From Oceanibacterium hippocampi (GTDB taxonomy: Bacteria; Pseudomonadota; Alphaproteobacteria; Sneathiellales; Sneathiellaceae): 64,000 nt of DNA. The notes beneath the pieces were generated by a model. It was given only the letters and a program-made list of their open reading frames with translations. It made no database searches and was not told the origin of the DNA. The stretch covers positions 2,245,639 to 2,309,638 of the forward strand of contig NZ_FWFR01000001.1 in assembly GCF_900172325.1 (NCBI RefSeq), read 5' to 3'. Positions 37,147-46,574 of the stretch are shown here, piece by piece (position 1 is the stretch's first letter; every line of letters starts with the position of its first letter). The position numbers and the translations under genes are program-made.

Positions 37147-38163
37147 ATGAAATATACCAGCATTTTTGCGACCGCATCGGCGGCTGTACTGATGTCGACC
37201 GCCGCGTTCGCGGGGACGTTGGACGACGTGAAAGCAAAGGGCTTCGTCCAGTGCGGCGTGACCACCGGACTTGCCGGCTTTGCCGCGCCGAACGACAAGG
37301 GCCAGTGGGAAGGCTTTGACGTCGACTTCTGCCGCGCCATGGCGGCCGCGATCTTCGGCGATCCGGAGAAGGTCAAGTATACGCCGACCACTGCGAAGGA
37401 GCGCTTCACGGCGCTGCAGTCGGGCGAGATCGACGTGCTGGCGCGGAACACGACCTGGACCCTCAGCCGCGACGTGAGCCTCGGCTTCGAGTTCATCGGC
37501 GTCAATTTCTACGACGGCCAGGGCTTCATGATCCGCAAGGCGATGGGCGTGAAGAGCGCCAAGGAACTCGACGGCGCCTCGGTCTGCATCCAGACCGGCA
37601 CGACGACCGAACTCAACCTCGCGGACTACTTCCGCTCCAACAACATGAAGTTCACCTCGGTGGTGTTCGAGACCTCCGAGCAGATCCGCACCGCCTACGA
37701 GGGCAACCGCTGCGACGTCTACACGACCGACCGGTCCGGCCTTGCCGCGCAGCGCGCCGTGCTGGCCAACCCGGACGAGCATGTGGTGCTGCCGGAAGTC
37801 ATCTCGAAGGAGCCGCTCGGGCCGCTCGTCCGTCACGGCGACAACGCCTGGGGTGACCTCGCCCGCTGGACGCTGAACGCGATGATCGTCGCCGAGGAAC
37901 TCGGCGTTACCTCCGCCAACGCGGCCGAGATGAAGTCCACCTCGACCAATCCCGAGGTCCGTCGCCTGCTCGGTGCGGAAGGCGATCTCGGCTCCCAGCT
38001 CAACGTGAGCAACGACTGGGCCTACAACGTCGTCACGATGGTCGGTAATTACGGCGAGGTCTTCGACCGCAACATCGGCCCGGACACGCCATTGCAGCTC
38101 GACCGCGGCATCAATGCGCTGTGGAACAAGGGCGGTATTCTCTACGCCCCGCCGATGCGCTGA
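37147..38163 (+). CDS. aapJ: General L-amino-acid ABC transporter binding protein
   Basis: A 338-residue periplasmic protein with a signal peptide (cleavage likely after AFA, residue 22). The sequence GTLDDVKAKGFVQCGVTTGLAGFAAPNDKGQWEGFDVDFCRAMAAAIFG is characteristic of AapJ/BztA, the broad-range L-amino-acid binding protein of alphaproteobacteria. Followed by aapQ, aapM and aapP in the canonical order. A strong stem-loop separates it from aapQ. Confidence 0.95.
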   Translation: MKYTSIFATASAAVLMSTAAFAGTLDDVKAKGFVQCGVTTGLAGFAAPNDKGQWEGFDVDFCRAMAAAIFGDPEKVKYTPTTAKERFTALQSGEIDVLARNTTWTLSRDVSLGFEFIGVNFYDGQGFMIRKAMGVKSAKELDGASVCIQTGTTTELNLADYFRSNNMKFTSVVFETSEQIRTAYEGNRCDVYTTDRSGLAAQRAVLANPDEHVVLPEVISKEPLGPLVRHGDNAWGDLARWTLNAMIVAEELGVTSANAAEMKSTSTNPEVRRLLGAEGDLGSQLNVSNDWAYNVVTMVGNYGEVFDRNIGPDTPLQLDRGINALWNKGGILYAPPMR

Positions 38164-38188
38164 TCAGCGTACCGGACTGACGCAAGCA

Positions 38189-38220
38189 AATGGCGCATGC
38201 TCACCCGAGCATGCGCCATT
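38189..38220 (+). other. Strong stem-loop between aapJ and aapQ
   Basis: A perfect 14-bp stem (AATGGCGCATGCTC, 38189-38202, with GAGCATGCGCCATT, 38207-38220) around a 4-base loop ACCC. Only a short, broken T stretch follows (CTGCTTTG), so it would act as a partial terminator or mRNA stabiliser. The effect would be more AapJ than AapQMP. Confidence 0.75.
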
Positions 38221-38256
38221 CTGCTTTGAAGTCCATTCCGACGGAGGAGGTGTAGA

Positions 38257-39447
38257 ATGGCCACTGAACTGCACGCGGTAGAGGCAGAGCGCCCGACTGC
38301 GTGGCGGGATCCGAAGATCCGCGCCATCATCTATCAGGCAATCGTCGTCATCCTTTTCGTTCTGTTTGCCGTCTATATCGTTCACAACACGGCGGTCAAT
38401 CTCGAGCGCTTGGGAATTGCCTCAGGCTTCGGCTTCCTCGAGCAGACTGCCGGTTTCGATCTCCAGAACGACGTCACCGGCTACGTCACCGGCCAGGGCA
38501 CCCATCTCGACGTCCTGATCTCGGGCGCGATCAACACGCTCCGGGTTGCGGCCGTCGGCATCTTCCTGGCGACCCTGCTCGGCTTTATCGTCGGCGTGTT
38601 GCGACTGTCCTCAAACTGGGTCGTCAACCGGCTGGCCTATGTCTATATCGAGATCGTGCGGAACATCCCGCTGCTGCTGCAGCTCCTCGTCTGGTACATC
38701 GTCGTCATCCTGAGCCAGCCGAATGTCCGCCAGGCGATCAATGTCGGCGACGGGGTCTATCTCTCCAATCGCGGGCTCTATGTCCCGGCCGTGGTACCGG
38801 AGGCCGGCTTCGCAGCCATTCCGATCGCGCTTGCGGTCGGTCTTGTGCTCGCCTGGGGCTTTGCCCGTTTCGCGCGCAAGCGCCAGGAGGCGACCGGCCA
38901 GATCCTGCCGGTCATCCCGGTCAATCTCGCCTTGGTCATCGGCCTTCCGGTGATCGCCGCGCTGGCGACCGGGTTGCCCTACAGCTTCGATTATCCGGAG
39001 CTCAAGGGCTTCAACTTCCAGGGCGGCTGGTGGCTGACACCCGAATTCACTGCGCTGGTGCTGGGCCTCAGCGTCTATACTGGGGCCTTCATCGCGGAAA
39101 CCGTCCGGGCCGGCATCCAGTCGGTCTCGAAGGGCCAATCCGAGGCGGCCCATGCGCTCGGCATCAAGCCGAGCTGGACGATGCGGCTGGTCATCATCCC
39201 CCAGGCCCTCCGGGTGATCATTCCGCCGCTGACCAGCCAGTATCTCAACCTGACCAAGAACTCCTCGCTCGCGGTCGTGGTTGCCTACGGCGATATCGTC
39301 GCCCTGTTCTCGGGCACGTCGCTCAACCAGACCGGTCAGGCGGTCGAGATCATCGCCATCACGATGTTGTTCTACGTGACGATATCGCTGCTGATTTCGC
39401 TCTTCATGAACTGGTACAACAAGCGCATGGCGCTGGTGGAGAGGTGA
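38257..39447 (+). CDS. aapQ: General L-amino-acid ABC transporter permease
   Basis: A 396-residue membrane protein of the HisM/GlnP family with about eight hydrophobic segments and the EAA motif (KGQSEAAHALGIKPSWTMRLVIIPQALRVIIPPLTSQYLNL). The length and the large insert between early and late membrane segments fit AapQ. It has a GGAGGAGG ribosome site and ends 4 bp before aapM. Confidence 0.95.
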   Translation: MATELHAVEAERPTAWRDPKIRAIIYQAIVVILFVLFAVYIVHNTAVNLERLGIASGFGFLEQTAGFDLQNDVTGYVTGQGTHLDVLISGAINTLRVAAVGIFLATLLGFIVGVLRLSSNWVVNRLAYVYIEIVRNIPLLLQLLVWYIVVILSQPNVRQAINVGDGVYLSNRGLYVPAVVPEAGFAAIPIALAVGLVLAWGFARFARKRQEATGQILPVIPVNLALVIGLPVIAALATGLPYSFDYPELKGFNFQGGWWLTPEFTALVLGLSVYTGAFIAETVRAGIQSVSKGQSEAAHALGIKPSWTMRLVIIPQALRVIIPPLTSQYLNLTKNSSLAVVVAYGDIVALFSGTSLNQTGQAVEIIAITMLFYVTISLLISLFMNWYNKRMALVER

Positions 39448-39451
39448 CGCC

Positions 39452-40555
39452 ATGACATCGCAAGTCAAAACGGAAGCCCATCCCGACCTGCCGCCGCCGG
39501 CAACCGAGGTCGGGGTCATCGGCTGGCTGCGGCATAACCTTTTCTCCACGCCGCTCAACACGATCCTGACGCTGCTGTCGCTCTATGCGGTCTATCTGAT
39601 CGTCCCGCCGGTCATCAACTGGGCCTTCCTGGATGCCAACATAGCCGGCGATTCCAAGGATGCCTGCGTCGATGGCGGGGCCTGCTGGACCTTCGTCAAG
39701 GTCCGTTTCTCGCAGTTCATGTACGGCTTCTACCCGGAATCGGAGCGCTGGCGGGTCGACCTGGTCGCGATCGCGATCATCGTTGCCTCGCTGCCGCTGT
39801 TCATTTCGGCCCTTCCCGGGCGGAAGGTCGCAGCGCTGTTCATGATCTTCGTGCTGCCGGTGCTCTGCTACGTGCTGTTCTACGGCGCGTTCGGGCTCGA
39901 GACGGTAGATACCGATCAGTGGGGCGGGCTGATGCTCACGCTGATCCTGGCCAGCGTTTCGATCGTGGTGGCGCTGCCGCTCGGCATCGTGCTGGCCCTC
40001 GGCCGGCGATCGGAGATGCCGATCGTGCGGATGCTCTGTGTCGGCTTCATCGAGCTGATCCGCGGCGTGCCGCTGATCTCGGTGCTGTTCATGTCCTCGG
40101 TCGTGCTGCCGCTGTTCCTGCCCGAAGGCACGAACTTCGACAAGCTTGTTCGCGCCCTTGTCGGTCTCTCCCTGTTTGCCGCCGCCTACATGGCGGAGGT
40201 CGTTCGCGGCGGCCTGCAGGCGATCGCGAAGGGCCAGTACGAGGCGGCCAGCGCGCTCGGCCTCAGCTACTGGAAATCGATGGCGTTCATCATCCTGCCG
40301 CAGGCGCTGAAGATCGTCATCCCGGGCATCGTGAATACCTTCATCGGGCTGTTCAAGGACACCACGCTGGTCGGCATCATCGGTCTTCTCGACCTGCTGT
40401 CGATCATCCAGTCCGCGGCGAAACATTCCAAGTGGATCGGCATGGAGACGGAAGGGTTCGTCTTCGCGGCCGTGCTCTACTGGTTCTTCTGTTTCGGCAT
40501 GTCGCGCTACAGCATCCATATCGAGCACAAACTCGATACCGGCCACAAGTCCTGA
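39452..40555 (+). CDS. aapM: General L-amino-acid ABC transporter permease
   Basis: A 367-residue permease with the EAA motif ([36 protein letters not shown]). The Cys-flanked periplasmic loop [26 protein letters not shown] is characteristic of AapM. It pairs with AapQ to form the membrane channel. Confidence 0.95.
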   Translation: MTSQVKTEAHPDLPPPATEVGVIGWLRHNLFSTPLNTILTLLSLYAVYLIVPPVINWAFLDANIAGDSKDACVDGGACWTFVKVRFSQFMYGFYPESERWRVDLVAIAIIVASLPLFISALPGRKVAALFMIFVLPVLCYVLFYGAFGLETVDTDQWGGLMLTLILASVSIVVALPLGIVLALGRRSEMPIVRMLCVGFIELIRGVPLISVLFMSSVVLPLFLPEGTNFDKLVRALVGLSLFAAAYMAEVVRGGLQAIAKGQYEAASALGLSYWKSMAFIILPQALKIVIPGIVNTFIGLFKDTTLVGIIGLLDLLSIIQSAAKHSKWIGMETEGFVFAAVLYWFFCFGMSRYSIHIEHKLDTGHKS

Positions 40556-40568
40556 CGGGGGAAAGCAT

Positions 40569-41360
40569 ATGACGGACGTCAGCACCAACCAGACCGAAGC
40601 CCGCCGCGCCAGCGCGATGAGCGACGAGGTCGCGATCCAGATCGTCGGCATGCACAAGTGGTATGGCCAGTTCCACGTGCTCAAGGATATCGACCTGACG
40701 GTCGCCCGCGGCGAGCGGATCGTGATCTGCGGCCCGTCCGGTTCGGGAAAGTCGACCCTGATCCGCTGCATCAACCGGCTGGAGGAGCACCAGCGGGGCA
40801 AGATCATCGTCGACCAGACCGAACTGACCAACGACATCAAGAAGGTCGACGAGATCCGCCGCGAAGTCGGCATGGTGTTCCAGCATTTCAACCTGTTCCC
40901 GCACCTGACGGTGCTGGAAAACTGCACGCTGGCGCCGATCTGGGTCCGCAAGACCCCGAAGGCCAAGGCGGAAGAACTCGCCATGCAGTATCTGGAACGG
41001 GTGCGCATTCCGGAGCAGGCGAACAAGTTCCCCGGCCAGCTTTCCGGCGGTCAGCAGCAGCGTGTGGCGATTGCCCGCTCGCTCTGCATGAATCCCCGGA
41101 TCATGCTGTTCGACGAGCCGACCTCGGCGCTCGACCCGGAGATGATCAAGGAAGTGCTGGACGTCATGATCAGCCTGGCGGAAGAGGGCATGACCATGCT
41201 CTGCGTGACCCACGAGATGGGCTTCGCCAAGACCGTCGCCGACCGCATCATCTTCATGGACGGCGGCGAGATCATCGAGCAGGCGCCGCCGGAAACCTTC
41301 TTCGACAATCCGAAGAGCGAACGGACCCGGCTGTTCCTGAGCCAGATCCTGGCCCACTGA
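40569..41360 (+). CDS. aapP: General L-amino-acid ABC transporter ATP-binding protein
   Basis: A 263-residue ATPase with Walker [10 protein letters not shown], signature [15 protein letters not shown] and Walker [15 protein letters not shown], ending with the polar amino-acid subfamily sequence [18 protein letters not shown]. Last gene of aapJQMP; a strong terminator follows. Confidence 0.96.
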   Translation: MTDVSTNQTEARRASAMSDEVAIQIVGMHKWYGQFHVLKDIDLTVARGERIVICGPSGSGKSTLIRCINRLEEHQRGKIIVDQTELTNDIKKVDEIRREVGMVFQHFNLFPHLTVLENCTLAPIWVRKTPKAKAEELAMQYLERVRIPEQANKFPGQLSGGQQQRVAIARSLCMNPRIMLFDEPTSALDPEMIKEVLDVMISLAEEGMTMLCVTHEMGFAKTVADRIIFMDGGEIIEQAPPETFFDNPKSERTRLFLSQILAH

Positions 41361-41387
41361 TCGGCACGGCAAACACCGGAAACGAGA

Positions 41388-41415
41388 GGAGGGGCCCGAA
41401 TGGGCCCCTCCTTTT
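41388..41415 (+). terminator. Intrinsic terminator of the aap operon
   Basis: GGAGGGGCCC and GGGCCCCTCC form a perfect 10-bp stem around GAAT, followed by TTTT. It lies 28 bp after the aapP stop and just before the convergent exported-protein gene. Confidence 0.88.
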
Positions 41416-41438
41416 CCTGTCGATGGCCGGACGATGCC

Positions 41439-42245
41439 TCAGCTGCCGTTCCGCAATGCCTCCCAGTATTCGCTGTTCGACTTGCCGATCATGATGTCGT
41501 GATAGCTGCCGAGGCACTCGCGCAGTGTTTCCGATCCGCCCCGGGTGAGCGCGTGGCAGCGGTCATAGGTCGTCTTTGCCTTGCTTTTCGCATTGTCGCC
41601 ATAACGGGCGGCGGCGGTTCCGCCGGTAACCCGGTGCCAGAGGCCGTCGCGCAGTGAAGGCTCGCCGCGGCCCTGCGGCGGCAGGGCGTTGATCATCCGG
41701 CTGGTCAGGCCGGCGGCGCCGGCATTGCCGTCCGTGCCCTCGAAATAGCGGCTGGCGATCGTCCGCCAGGGGCCGGTCGCAAGCGTCACCTCGAAATCCT
41801 CCTGCGGGTTCGGGTCGTCCGGGCGGGCGCGGGGCAGAAGCGAGACGCTCTTGCCGACGCGGATCGAGAAATCCCGGATGCCGAGCTGGCGGACGGTATC
41901 GACGTCCAGCGCGATCGCGACCGCGTTGTGGCCGCGGGCGGTCGTGATGCGGAGATGGCGCGTGCCGTCGAAGGTCATGACATTGCCGTCGTCGAGCGTG
42001 GCGATGATCTCGATACCCTCGCCGCCGGCGACGTCATAGCGCGTGCCCTCGACCGGGGAGGCGCGATGTTCCTGCAGGCAGATGCTGGTGAATTCGGCGC
42101 CGCAGAGACCCTGCGCGCATTGCGTCGGTACGGGCAGGTCGCTGGCCGCGACGGCGATGATCTGGGGCGCCGCGAGGGCGGCACCGGCGGGCAGAGAAAG
42201 GCAGAACGCGACGAGGGACGCAAGACGACGGGGGGAAACGGCCAT
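41439..42245 (-). CDS. Exported protein of unknown function
   Basis: A 268-residue protein with a clear signal peptide (MAVSPRRLASLVAFCLSLP, cleavage likely after ALA near residue 25). The mature part has four or more Cys (CAQGLCGAEFTSIC, RCHALTRGG, RECLGSY), so disulfides are likely. The C-terminal part KAKTTYDRCHALTRGGSETLRECLGSYHDIMIGKSNSEYW looks helical. No family was recognised. The ATG at 42245 has AAGGAG upstream, which decides the start over 42338. Convergent with aapP. Confidence 0.7.
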   Translation of the reverse strand: MAVSPRRLASLVAFCLSLPAGAALAAPQIIAVAASDLPVPTQCAQGLCGAEFTSICLQEHRASPVEGTRYDVAGGEGIEIIATLDDGNVMTFDGTRHLRITTARGHNAVAIALDVDTVRQLGIRDFSIRVGKSVSLLPRARPDDPNPQEDFEVTLATGPWRTIASRYFEGTDGNAGAAGLTSRMINALPPQGRGEPSLRDGLWHRVTGGTAAARYGDNAKSKAKTTYDRCHALTRGGSETLRECLGSYHDIMIGKSNSEYWEALRNGS

Positions 42246-42395
42246 CTCGGGGCTCCTTCCTGCGCCGGTCAGTCGCGCCGCCCGGCGCTTGCGGTATAGA
42301 CGCTTCCACAGGGTTTCATTTCGCCGCGTCCCGGTCAAGCGGCGGCGATATTGCCCGACTTCACGATTGCGCGCGCCGGTGGGCCGGCCGGGGCT

Positions 42396-42950
42396 TCAGC
42401 GCGGCGGGTCGATCATCAGGTCGGCGCGGCGGTAAGGCACGAAGCCGAGCCGCTGGTAGAGCGGCAGCGCGCGCGGATGATCCAGCGTGCAGGTGTTCAC
42501 GGTGACCCGTTCCGGGCCGCGCTGCCAGGCCTCGTCGATCGCCCAGTTGAGGAAATAGCCGCCGAGGCCGTGGCCGATGAACTCGGGCACCAGGCCGAAA
42601 TAGGCGAGGTCGACGACCCCGTCCTTGCGGCAGTCGAGCTCGGCATAACCGGCCGGCACGCCGGCGACATAGAGCACGACGACTTCCACCTTCTCGTCCT
42701 GGATGATCGCGCGCAGCGCCGCGTCGGAGAGCCGCTTGCGTTCGTACCAGTACCAGGACCGGCCGACCGCGTCGTAGAGGTAGCGATAGAACGAAACGGT
42801 CGGCTTCTCGGCCCGCATCAGGGCGATCCGGACGGCCGGCCGCGGGACCGTCGGGCGCTGCGGCCGTTCGCGCATTTCCAGGTAGGTGACCGTGACCGGC
42901 CACTTGCCGTCGACCGCCCGGGGCGGTGTCGCGCGATCGGCCCCGGTCAT
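42396..42950 (-). CDS. GNAT family N-acetyltransferase
   Basis: A 184-residue protein with the acetyl-CoA-binding pattern VPEFIGHGLGGYFLNWAIDEAW and a late LPLYQRLGFVPYRR, typical of GNAT enzymes. The ATG overlaps the sulfurtransferase stop by 4 bp, so the two are probably translated together. Substrate unknown. Confidence 0.85.
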   Translation of the reverse strand: MTGADRATPPRAVDGKWPVTVTYLEMRERPQRPTVPRPAVRIALMRAEKPTVSFYRYLYDAVGRSWYWYERKRLSDAALRAIIQDEKVEVVVLYVAGVPAGYAELDCRKDGVVDLAYFGLVPEFIGHGLGGYFLNWAIDEAWQRGPERVTVNTCTLDHPRALPLYQRLGFVPYRRADLMIDPPR

Positions 42951-43801
42951 GCGCCGGTCTCGACCGGGGTATCGTCGCGGCCGCCCCATTCGGTCCAGGA
43001 GCCGTCATAGACGGCGGTGTCGCGATGGCCGAGAAGATGCAGCCCGAGAGCCAGTACGCAGGCCGTAATGCCTGAGCCGCAGGTCGTGACGACCGGTCGG
43101 CCGAGGCCGATGCCGGCCTGCTCGAAACGGGTGCGGAGGGCGTCGGCCGAGAGGAAGGTGCCGTCCGGGTTGAAAAGCTCGCCGTAGGGAAGGTTCTTCG
43201 CCCCCGGCATGTGGCCGGAGCGCAGGCCCGCCCGCGGTTCGGCCTCGATCCCGGCGAAGCGGCCGGCCGAGCGGGCGTCGAGGATCTGCTCCCGGTCGCT
43301 GCCGACAAGGCCCTGAACCTGTTCGACGTCGCGTACAAGCATGGTGTTGAAGCGGGCCGAGAAGTGCCGTTCTCGGGGCAGCGTCGGCCGGTTCTCGGTC
43401 GGCCGTCCTTCCTCCAGCCATTTCGGCAGGCCGCCGTCGAGCACGGCGACGTCGCTGTGGCCGAAGATCCGGAACATCCACCAGACCCGGGCGGCACTGA
43501 CGCAGCCGTTGCTGTCGTAGACAACGATCCGGTTGCCGTCGCCGAGGCCGAGGCGACGGACCCGGCTGGCGAACTTCTCCGGCGAGGGCAGCATGTGCGG
43601 CAGCGTGCTGTCGCTGTCGGCGATCTCGTCGATGTCGAAGAAGACCGCGCCGGGGATGTGCTCGGCCTCGTATTCGGCCCGGGCATCGCGCCTCAGGTGC
43701 GGCATGTGCCAGCTGCCGTCGACGATGCGGATGTCGGGGGCGTTCATGTGTTCCGCCAGCCAGTCGGTGCTGACCAGGGCGGACGGGTTGGCGTAACTCA
43801 T
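42947..43801 (-). CDS. sseA: 3-mercaptopyruvate sulfurtransferase
   Basis: A 284-residue protein with two rhodanese domains. The active-site loop is CGSGITA (VTTCGSGITACVLALGL), which matches mercaptopyruvate sulfurtransferases (CG[ST]GVTA) rather than thiosulfate sulfurtransferases. The inactive first domain contains IVVYDSNGCVSAARVWW. Fits with the surrounding cysteine/sulfur genes (AlaX, cysteine synthase). Confidence 0.92.
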   Translation of the reverse strand: MSYANPSALVSTDWLAEHMNAPDIRIVDGSWHMPHLRRDARAEYEAEHIPGAVFFDIDEIADSDSTLPHMLPSPEKFASRVRRLGLGDGNRIVVYDSNGCVSAARVWWMFRIFGHSDVAVLDGGLPKWLEEGRPTENRPTLPRERHFSARFNTMLVRDVEQVQGLVGSDREQILDARSAGRFAGIEAEPRAGLRSGHMPGAKNLPYGELFNPDGTFLSADALRTRFEQAGIGLGRPVVTTCGSGITACVLALGLHLLGHRDTAVYDGSWTEWGGRDDTPVETGA

Positions 43802-43814
43802 GAGCGGGCGTTCC

Positions 43815-44543
43815 TCAGGCGGATGGTGACGGATCGGCGAAGACGACGGTGACGCGACGGTTCTGGCGCCCCTTCTTCTCGATCTTGCGGACTTCGACGG
43901 GGCCGATTTCGGCGGTGTTGGCGACGTGGGTGCCGCCGCAGGGCTGCAAGTCCAGGTCGGCGACCCGGATCAGCCGTACCCGGCCGACGCCGCGCGGCGG
44001 CTGCACCGACATCGTCTTGACGAGTTCCGGACGGGCGTCCAGCTCGGCGTCGCTGATCGAATCGGCGGTCACCGGGTGGGCCCCGGCGATCAGCCGGTTG
44101 AGCGCCTCCGAGATCTCTTCCTTGCCGGTCTCGAGTTCCGGCAGGTCGAAGTCGAGCCGGCCCTTGCCATCGGAAACCTGCCCGCCGGTCACCGGATAGG
44201 GCATCACGGCGGAGAGCAGGTGCAGGCAGGTATGCATCCGCATGAGCCGGTGTCGGGGCTCCCAGTCGATCTCGGCGGTGACCGTTGCGCCGACCCCGGG
44301 CGCGGTCTCGCCCTCGGCCGGCACATGGACGATCTCGGTCGGGCTGTCGCCCTTCACCGTGGTGACGATCCGGATCTCGCGGCCGTCGCCGAGGCGCAAG
44401 CGGCCGGTGTCGCCGGGCTGGCCGCCGCCGGTCGGATAGAACACCGTGCGGTCGAGGACGATGCCGCCGCGCTCGTTGACGGCGGTCACCGTGGCCTCGC
44501 AGCTTCGCAGGTAGGAATCCGCGCGGAACAGGTCCTCGGTCAT
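43815..44543 (-). CDS. Alanyl-tRNA editing protein (AlaX type)
   Basis: A 242-residue stand-alone editing domain related to the AlaRS editing region. Zinc ligands are seen in HRLMRMHTCLHLLSAVM (HxxxH) and QPCGGTHVANTAEIG (CxxxH). It removes Ser or Gly mischarged on tRNA-Ala. The stop of the upstream cysteine synthase gene overlaps its ATG by 4 bp. Confidence 0.92.
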   Translation of the reverse strand: MTEDLFRADSYLRSCEATVTAVNERGGIVLDRTVFYPTGGGQPGDTGRLRLGDGREIRIVTTVKGDSPTEIVHVPAEGETAPGVGATVTAEIDWEPRHRLMRMHTCLHLLSAVMPYPVTGGQVSDGKGRLDFDLPELETGKEEISEALNRLIAGAHPVTADSISDAELDARPELVKTMSVQPPRGVGRVRLIRVADLDLQPCGGTHVANTAEIGPVEVRKIEKKGRQNRRVTVVFADPSPSA

Positions 44544-45580
44544 TCGGCGGCCTCGCCGGCGTCCTTCAGCCAGGGCGCGGGCGGCAGGCCCTTCTCGCGC
44601 AGCATCGCGACGTCGAACATCTTGCTGTGATACTTGGCCGAGGTGTCGCAGAGGATGGTGACGATCCGGTGACCCGGGCCCATCTCGCGGGCCATGCGGA
44701 TCGCGCCGGCGACGTTGATGCCGGTCGACAGGCCGAGCGCCAGGCCGTCGTAGCGGACCAGGTCGTAGAGCACCTCGAGCGCCTCGGCGTCGGGAATCTG
44801 GTAGGGGAAGTCGACCTCCAGGCCTTCCAGGTTGGCGGTGATCCGGCCCTGGCCGATGCCTTCGGTGATCGAGCTGCCTTCCGACTTCAGCTCGCCGTTG
44901 GCGTAGTAGTTGTAGAGCGCCGCGCCCATCGGATCGGCGAGGCCGATCTTCACGCCGGGCTTCTTCTCGCGCAGTGCCATCGCGGTCCCGGCCAGCGTGC
45001 CGCCGGTGCCGACGGCGCAGATGAAGCCGTCGATGGTGCCGTCGGTCTGGGCGTAGATCTCGGGGCCCGTGGTCCGGTAATGGCCGGTCCGGTTGGCGAC
45101 ATTGTCGAACTGGTTGGCCCAGATCGCGCCGTGCGGCTCGCTCTTGGCGAGTTCCTCGGCGAGCCGGCCGGAATATTTGACGTAGTTGTTCGGGTCCCGG
45201 TAGGGGAGCGCCGGGACGAGCCGGAGATCGGCGCCGCAGATCGTCAGGAGTTCACGCTTCTCCTTGGTCTGGGTGTCCGGCATCACGATGACGGTGCGAT
45301 AGCCGCGGGCGTCGGCGACCAGCGCCAGGCCGATGCCGGTATTGCCGGCGGTGCCCTCGACGATCACGCCGCCCGGCTCCAGCAGACCGCGCTCCTCGGC
45401 ATCGAGAATGATGGCCAGCGCCGCGCGGTCCTTGACCGAGCCGCCGGGATTGAGGAATTCGGCCTTGCCGTAGATCTCGCAGCCCGAAATTTCCGAAGCC
45501 CGGCGAAGCCGGATGAGCGGCGTATTGCCGATTGCCGCGACCATCCCGTCCTTAATATCCATGGGGGAGCGCACTTTCAT
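44540..45580 (-). CDS. Cysteine synthase A family protein
   Basis: A 346-residue PLP enzyme of the OASS/CBS family. The Lys-bearing motif NPGGSVKDRAAL, the substrate loop EGTAGNTGIGLAL and the phosphate cradle GTGGTLAGTA are intact. The ASEISGCEIYGKAEFLNPGG start belongs to the longer cysK-like subgroup found in alphaproteobacteria. Possible starts are the ATG at 45580 and the ATG at 45562 (MDIKDGMVAAIGNTPL), neither with a strong ribosome site. It heads a translationally coupled pair with alaX, close to sseA and the GNAT gene. Confidence 0.9.
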   Translation of the reverse strand: MKVRSPMDIKDGMVAAIGNTPLIRLRRASEISGCEIYGKAEFLNPGGSVKDRAALAIILDAEERGLLEPGGVIVEGTAGNTGIGLALVADARGYRTVIVMPDTQTKEKRELLTICGADLRLVPALPYRDPNNYVKYSGRLAEELAKSEPHGAIWANQFDNVANRTGHYRTTGPEIYAQTDGTIDGFICAVGTGGTLAGTAMALREKKPGVKIGLADPMGAALYNYYANGELKSEGSSITEGIGQGRITANLEGLEVDFPYQIPDAEALEVLYDLVRYDGLALGLSTGINVAGAIRMAREMGPGHRIVTILCDTSAKYHSKMFDVAMLREKGLPPAPWLKDAGEAAE

Positions 45581-45686
45581 ATGAATGATGATTTCACGAC
45601 AATGTACGAGGGCGCCTTGACCGGTTCAAGCACACTCGGGACCGTTGTCCCGCGCGGGAAGGAGCTTTCCGGCGAAGTTCGGGGTG

Positions 45687-46574
45687 TCAGGCGGCGCGGG
45701 GCCCGCGCAGCGCGAGCCAGAGCCCGGCGAGCAGGATGCCGAGGCCGGCGAGCGTTGCCCAGCCGAGCGGTTCGCCGAGCACCGGCACGCCGAGCAGCGC
45801 CGCGGTGATCGGGCTCAGGCCGAGAAAAACCGTGACCCGCGACGGCGAGGCATGGGTCAGCGCGTATAGCCAGAGCCAGTAGCCGATGCCGCTCGAGACA
45901 CCGATGAAGAGCACGGCCCCGAGCGCCTGTCCGCTGTAGTCGGGAAGGCCCGCGAACAGGCCCTCGCCGGCGGCGAAGACGGCGAGAAAGGCGACCGAGG
46001 CGGCCATCGCGAAGGCGCTCACCTGAAGCGCCGGGTAGCGTTCCAGGTAGGGCCGGTAGAAGACCGCGCAGACCGCGCCGGTGAGCGTGCTGGCGAAGGC
46101 CGCGCCGTAGCCGAGCCAGGGCAGCGCCGCCGGCCCGTCGCCGACCGCCTTGCCGCCGAGCGCGGCGGCGACACCGGCCACGGTCAGCAGGACACCGAAC
46201 TGGCTGAGGGGACCGAGGCGTTCGCGGCCGAGCATCGCGGCGATCAGCATCGTCAGCAGCGGAAAGGTCGCGAAGATCAAGGCCGCGCGCGCCGCGCTGA
46301 TCGACTGCAGCGCGATGTTGAGCAGCACGATCAGGATTCCGAACTGGCCGATGCCGAGAACCGCGATCGGCAGGATGTCCCGGCGCGCGAACGGCACCCG
46401 GCGAAAGGCCAGCAGGGCCGGCACCAGGAACAGGAAGCCGATCCCGTAGCGCAGGAAGGCAAGGCTCGCCGGACCGATCTCGGCGATCGCGAAACGGGTG
46501 GCGACGATCGCCGCGCCGACCTGGAAACCGGTGCCGGCCGCGGCCAGTGCCGCCGCCACCGGCCGCCCGGTCAA
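45687..46574 (-). CDS. EamA/DMT family transporter
   Basis: A 295-residue membrane protein with ten hydrophobic segments formed by two EamA repeats (LAFLRYGIGFLFLVPALLAF; VFLGLSPITAALLGVPVLGEPLG). Such transporters export amino acids or metabolites. The start is a TTG at 46574 that overlaps the stop of the upstream regulator gene (TTGA) with GGAG just before it, so translation is probably coupled. Confidence 0.88.
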   Translation of the reverse strand: MTGRPVAAALAAAGTGFQVGAAIVATRFAIAEIGPASLAFLRYGIGFLFLVPALLAFRRVPFARRDILPIAVLGIGQFGILIVLLNIALQSISAARAALIFATFPLLTMLIAAMLGRERLGPLSQFGVLLTVAGVAAALGGKAVGDGPAALPWLGYGAAFASTLTGAVCAVFYRPYLERYPALQVSAFAMAASVAFLAVFAAGEGLFAGLPDYSGQALGAVLFIGVSSGIGYWLWLYALTHASPSRVTVFLGLSPITAALLGVPVLGEPLGWATLAGLGILLAGLWLALRGPRAA

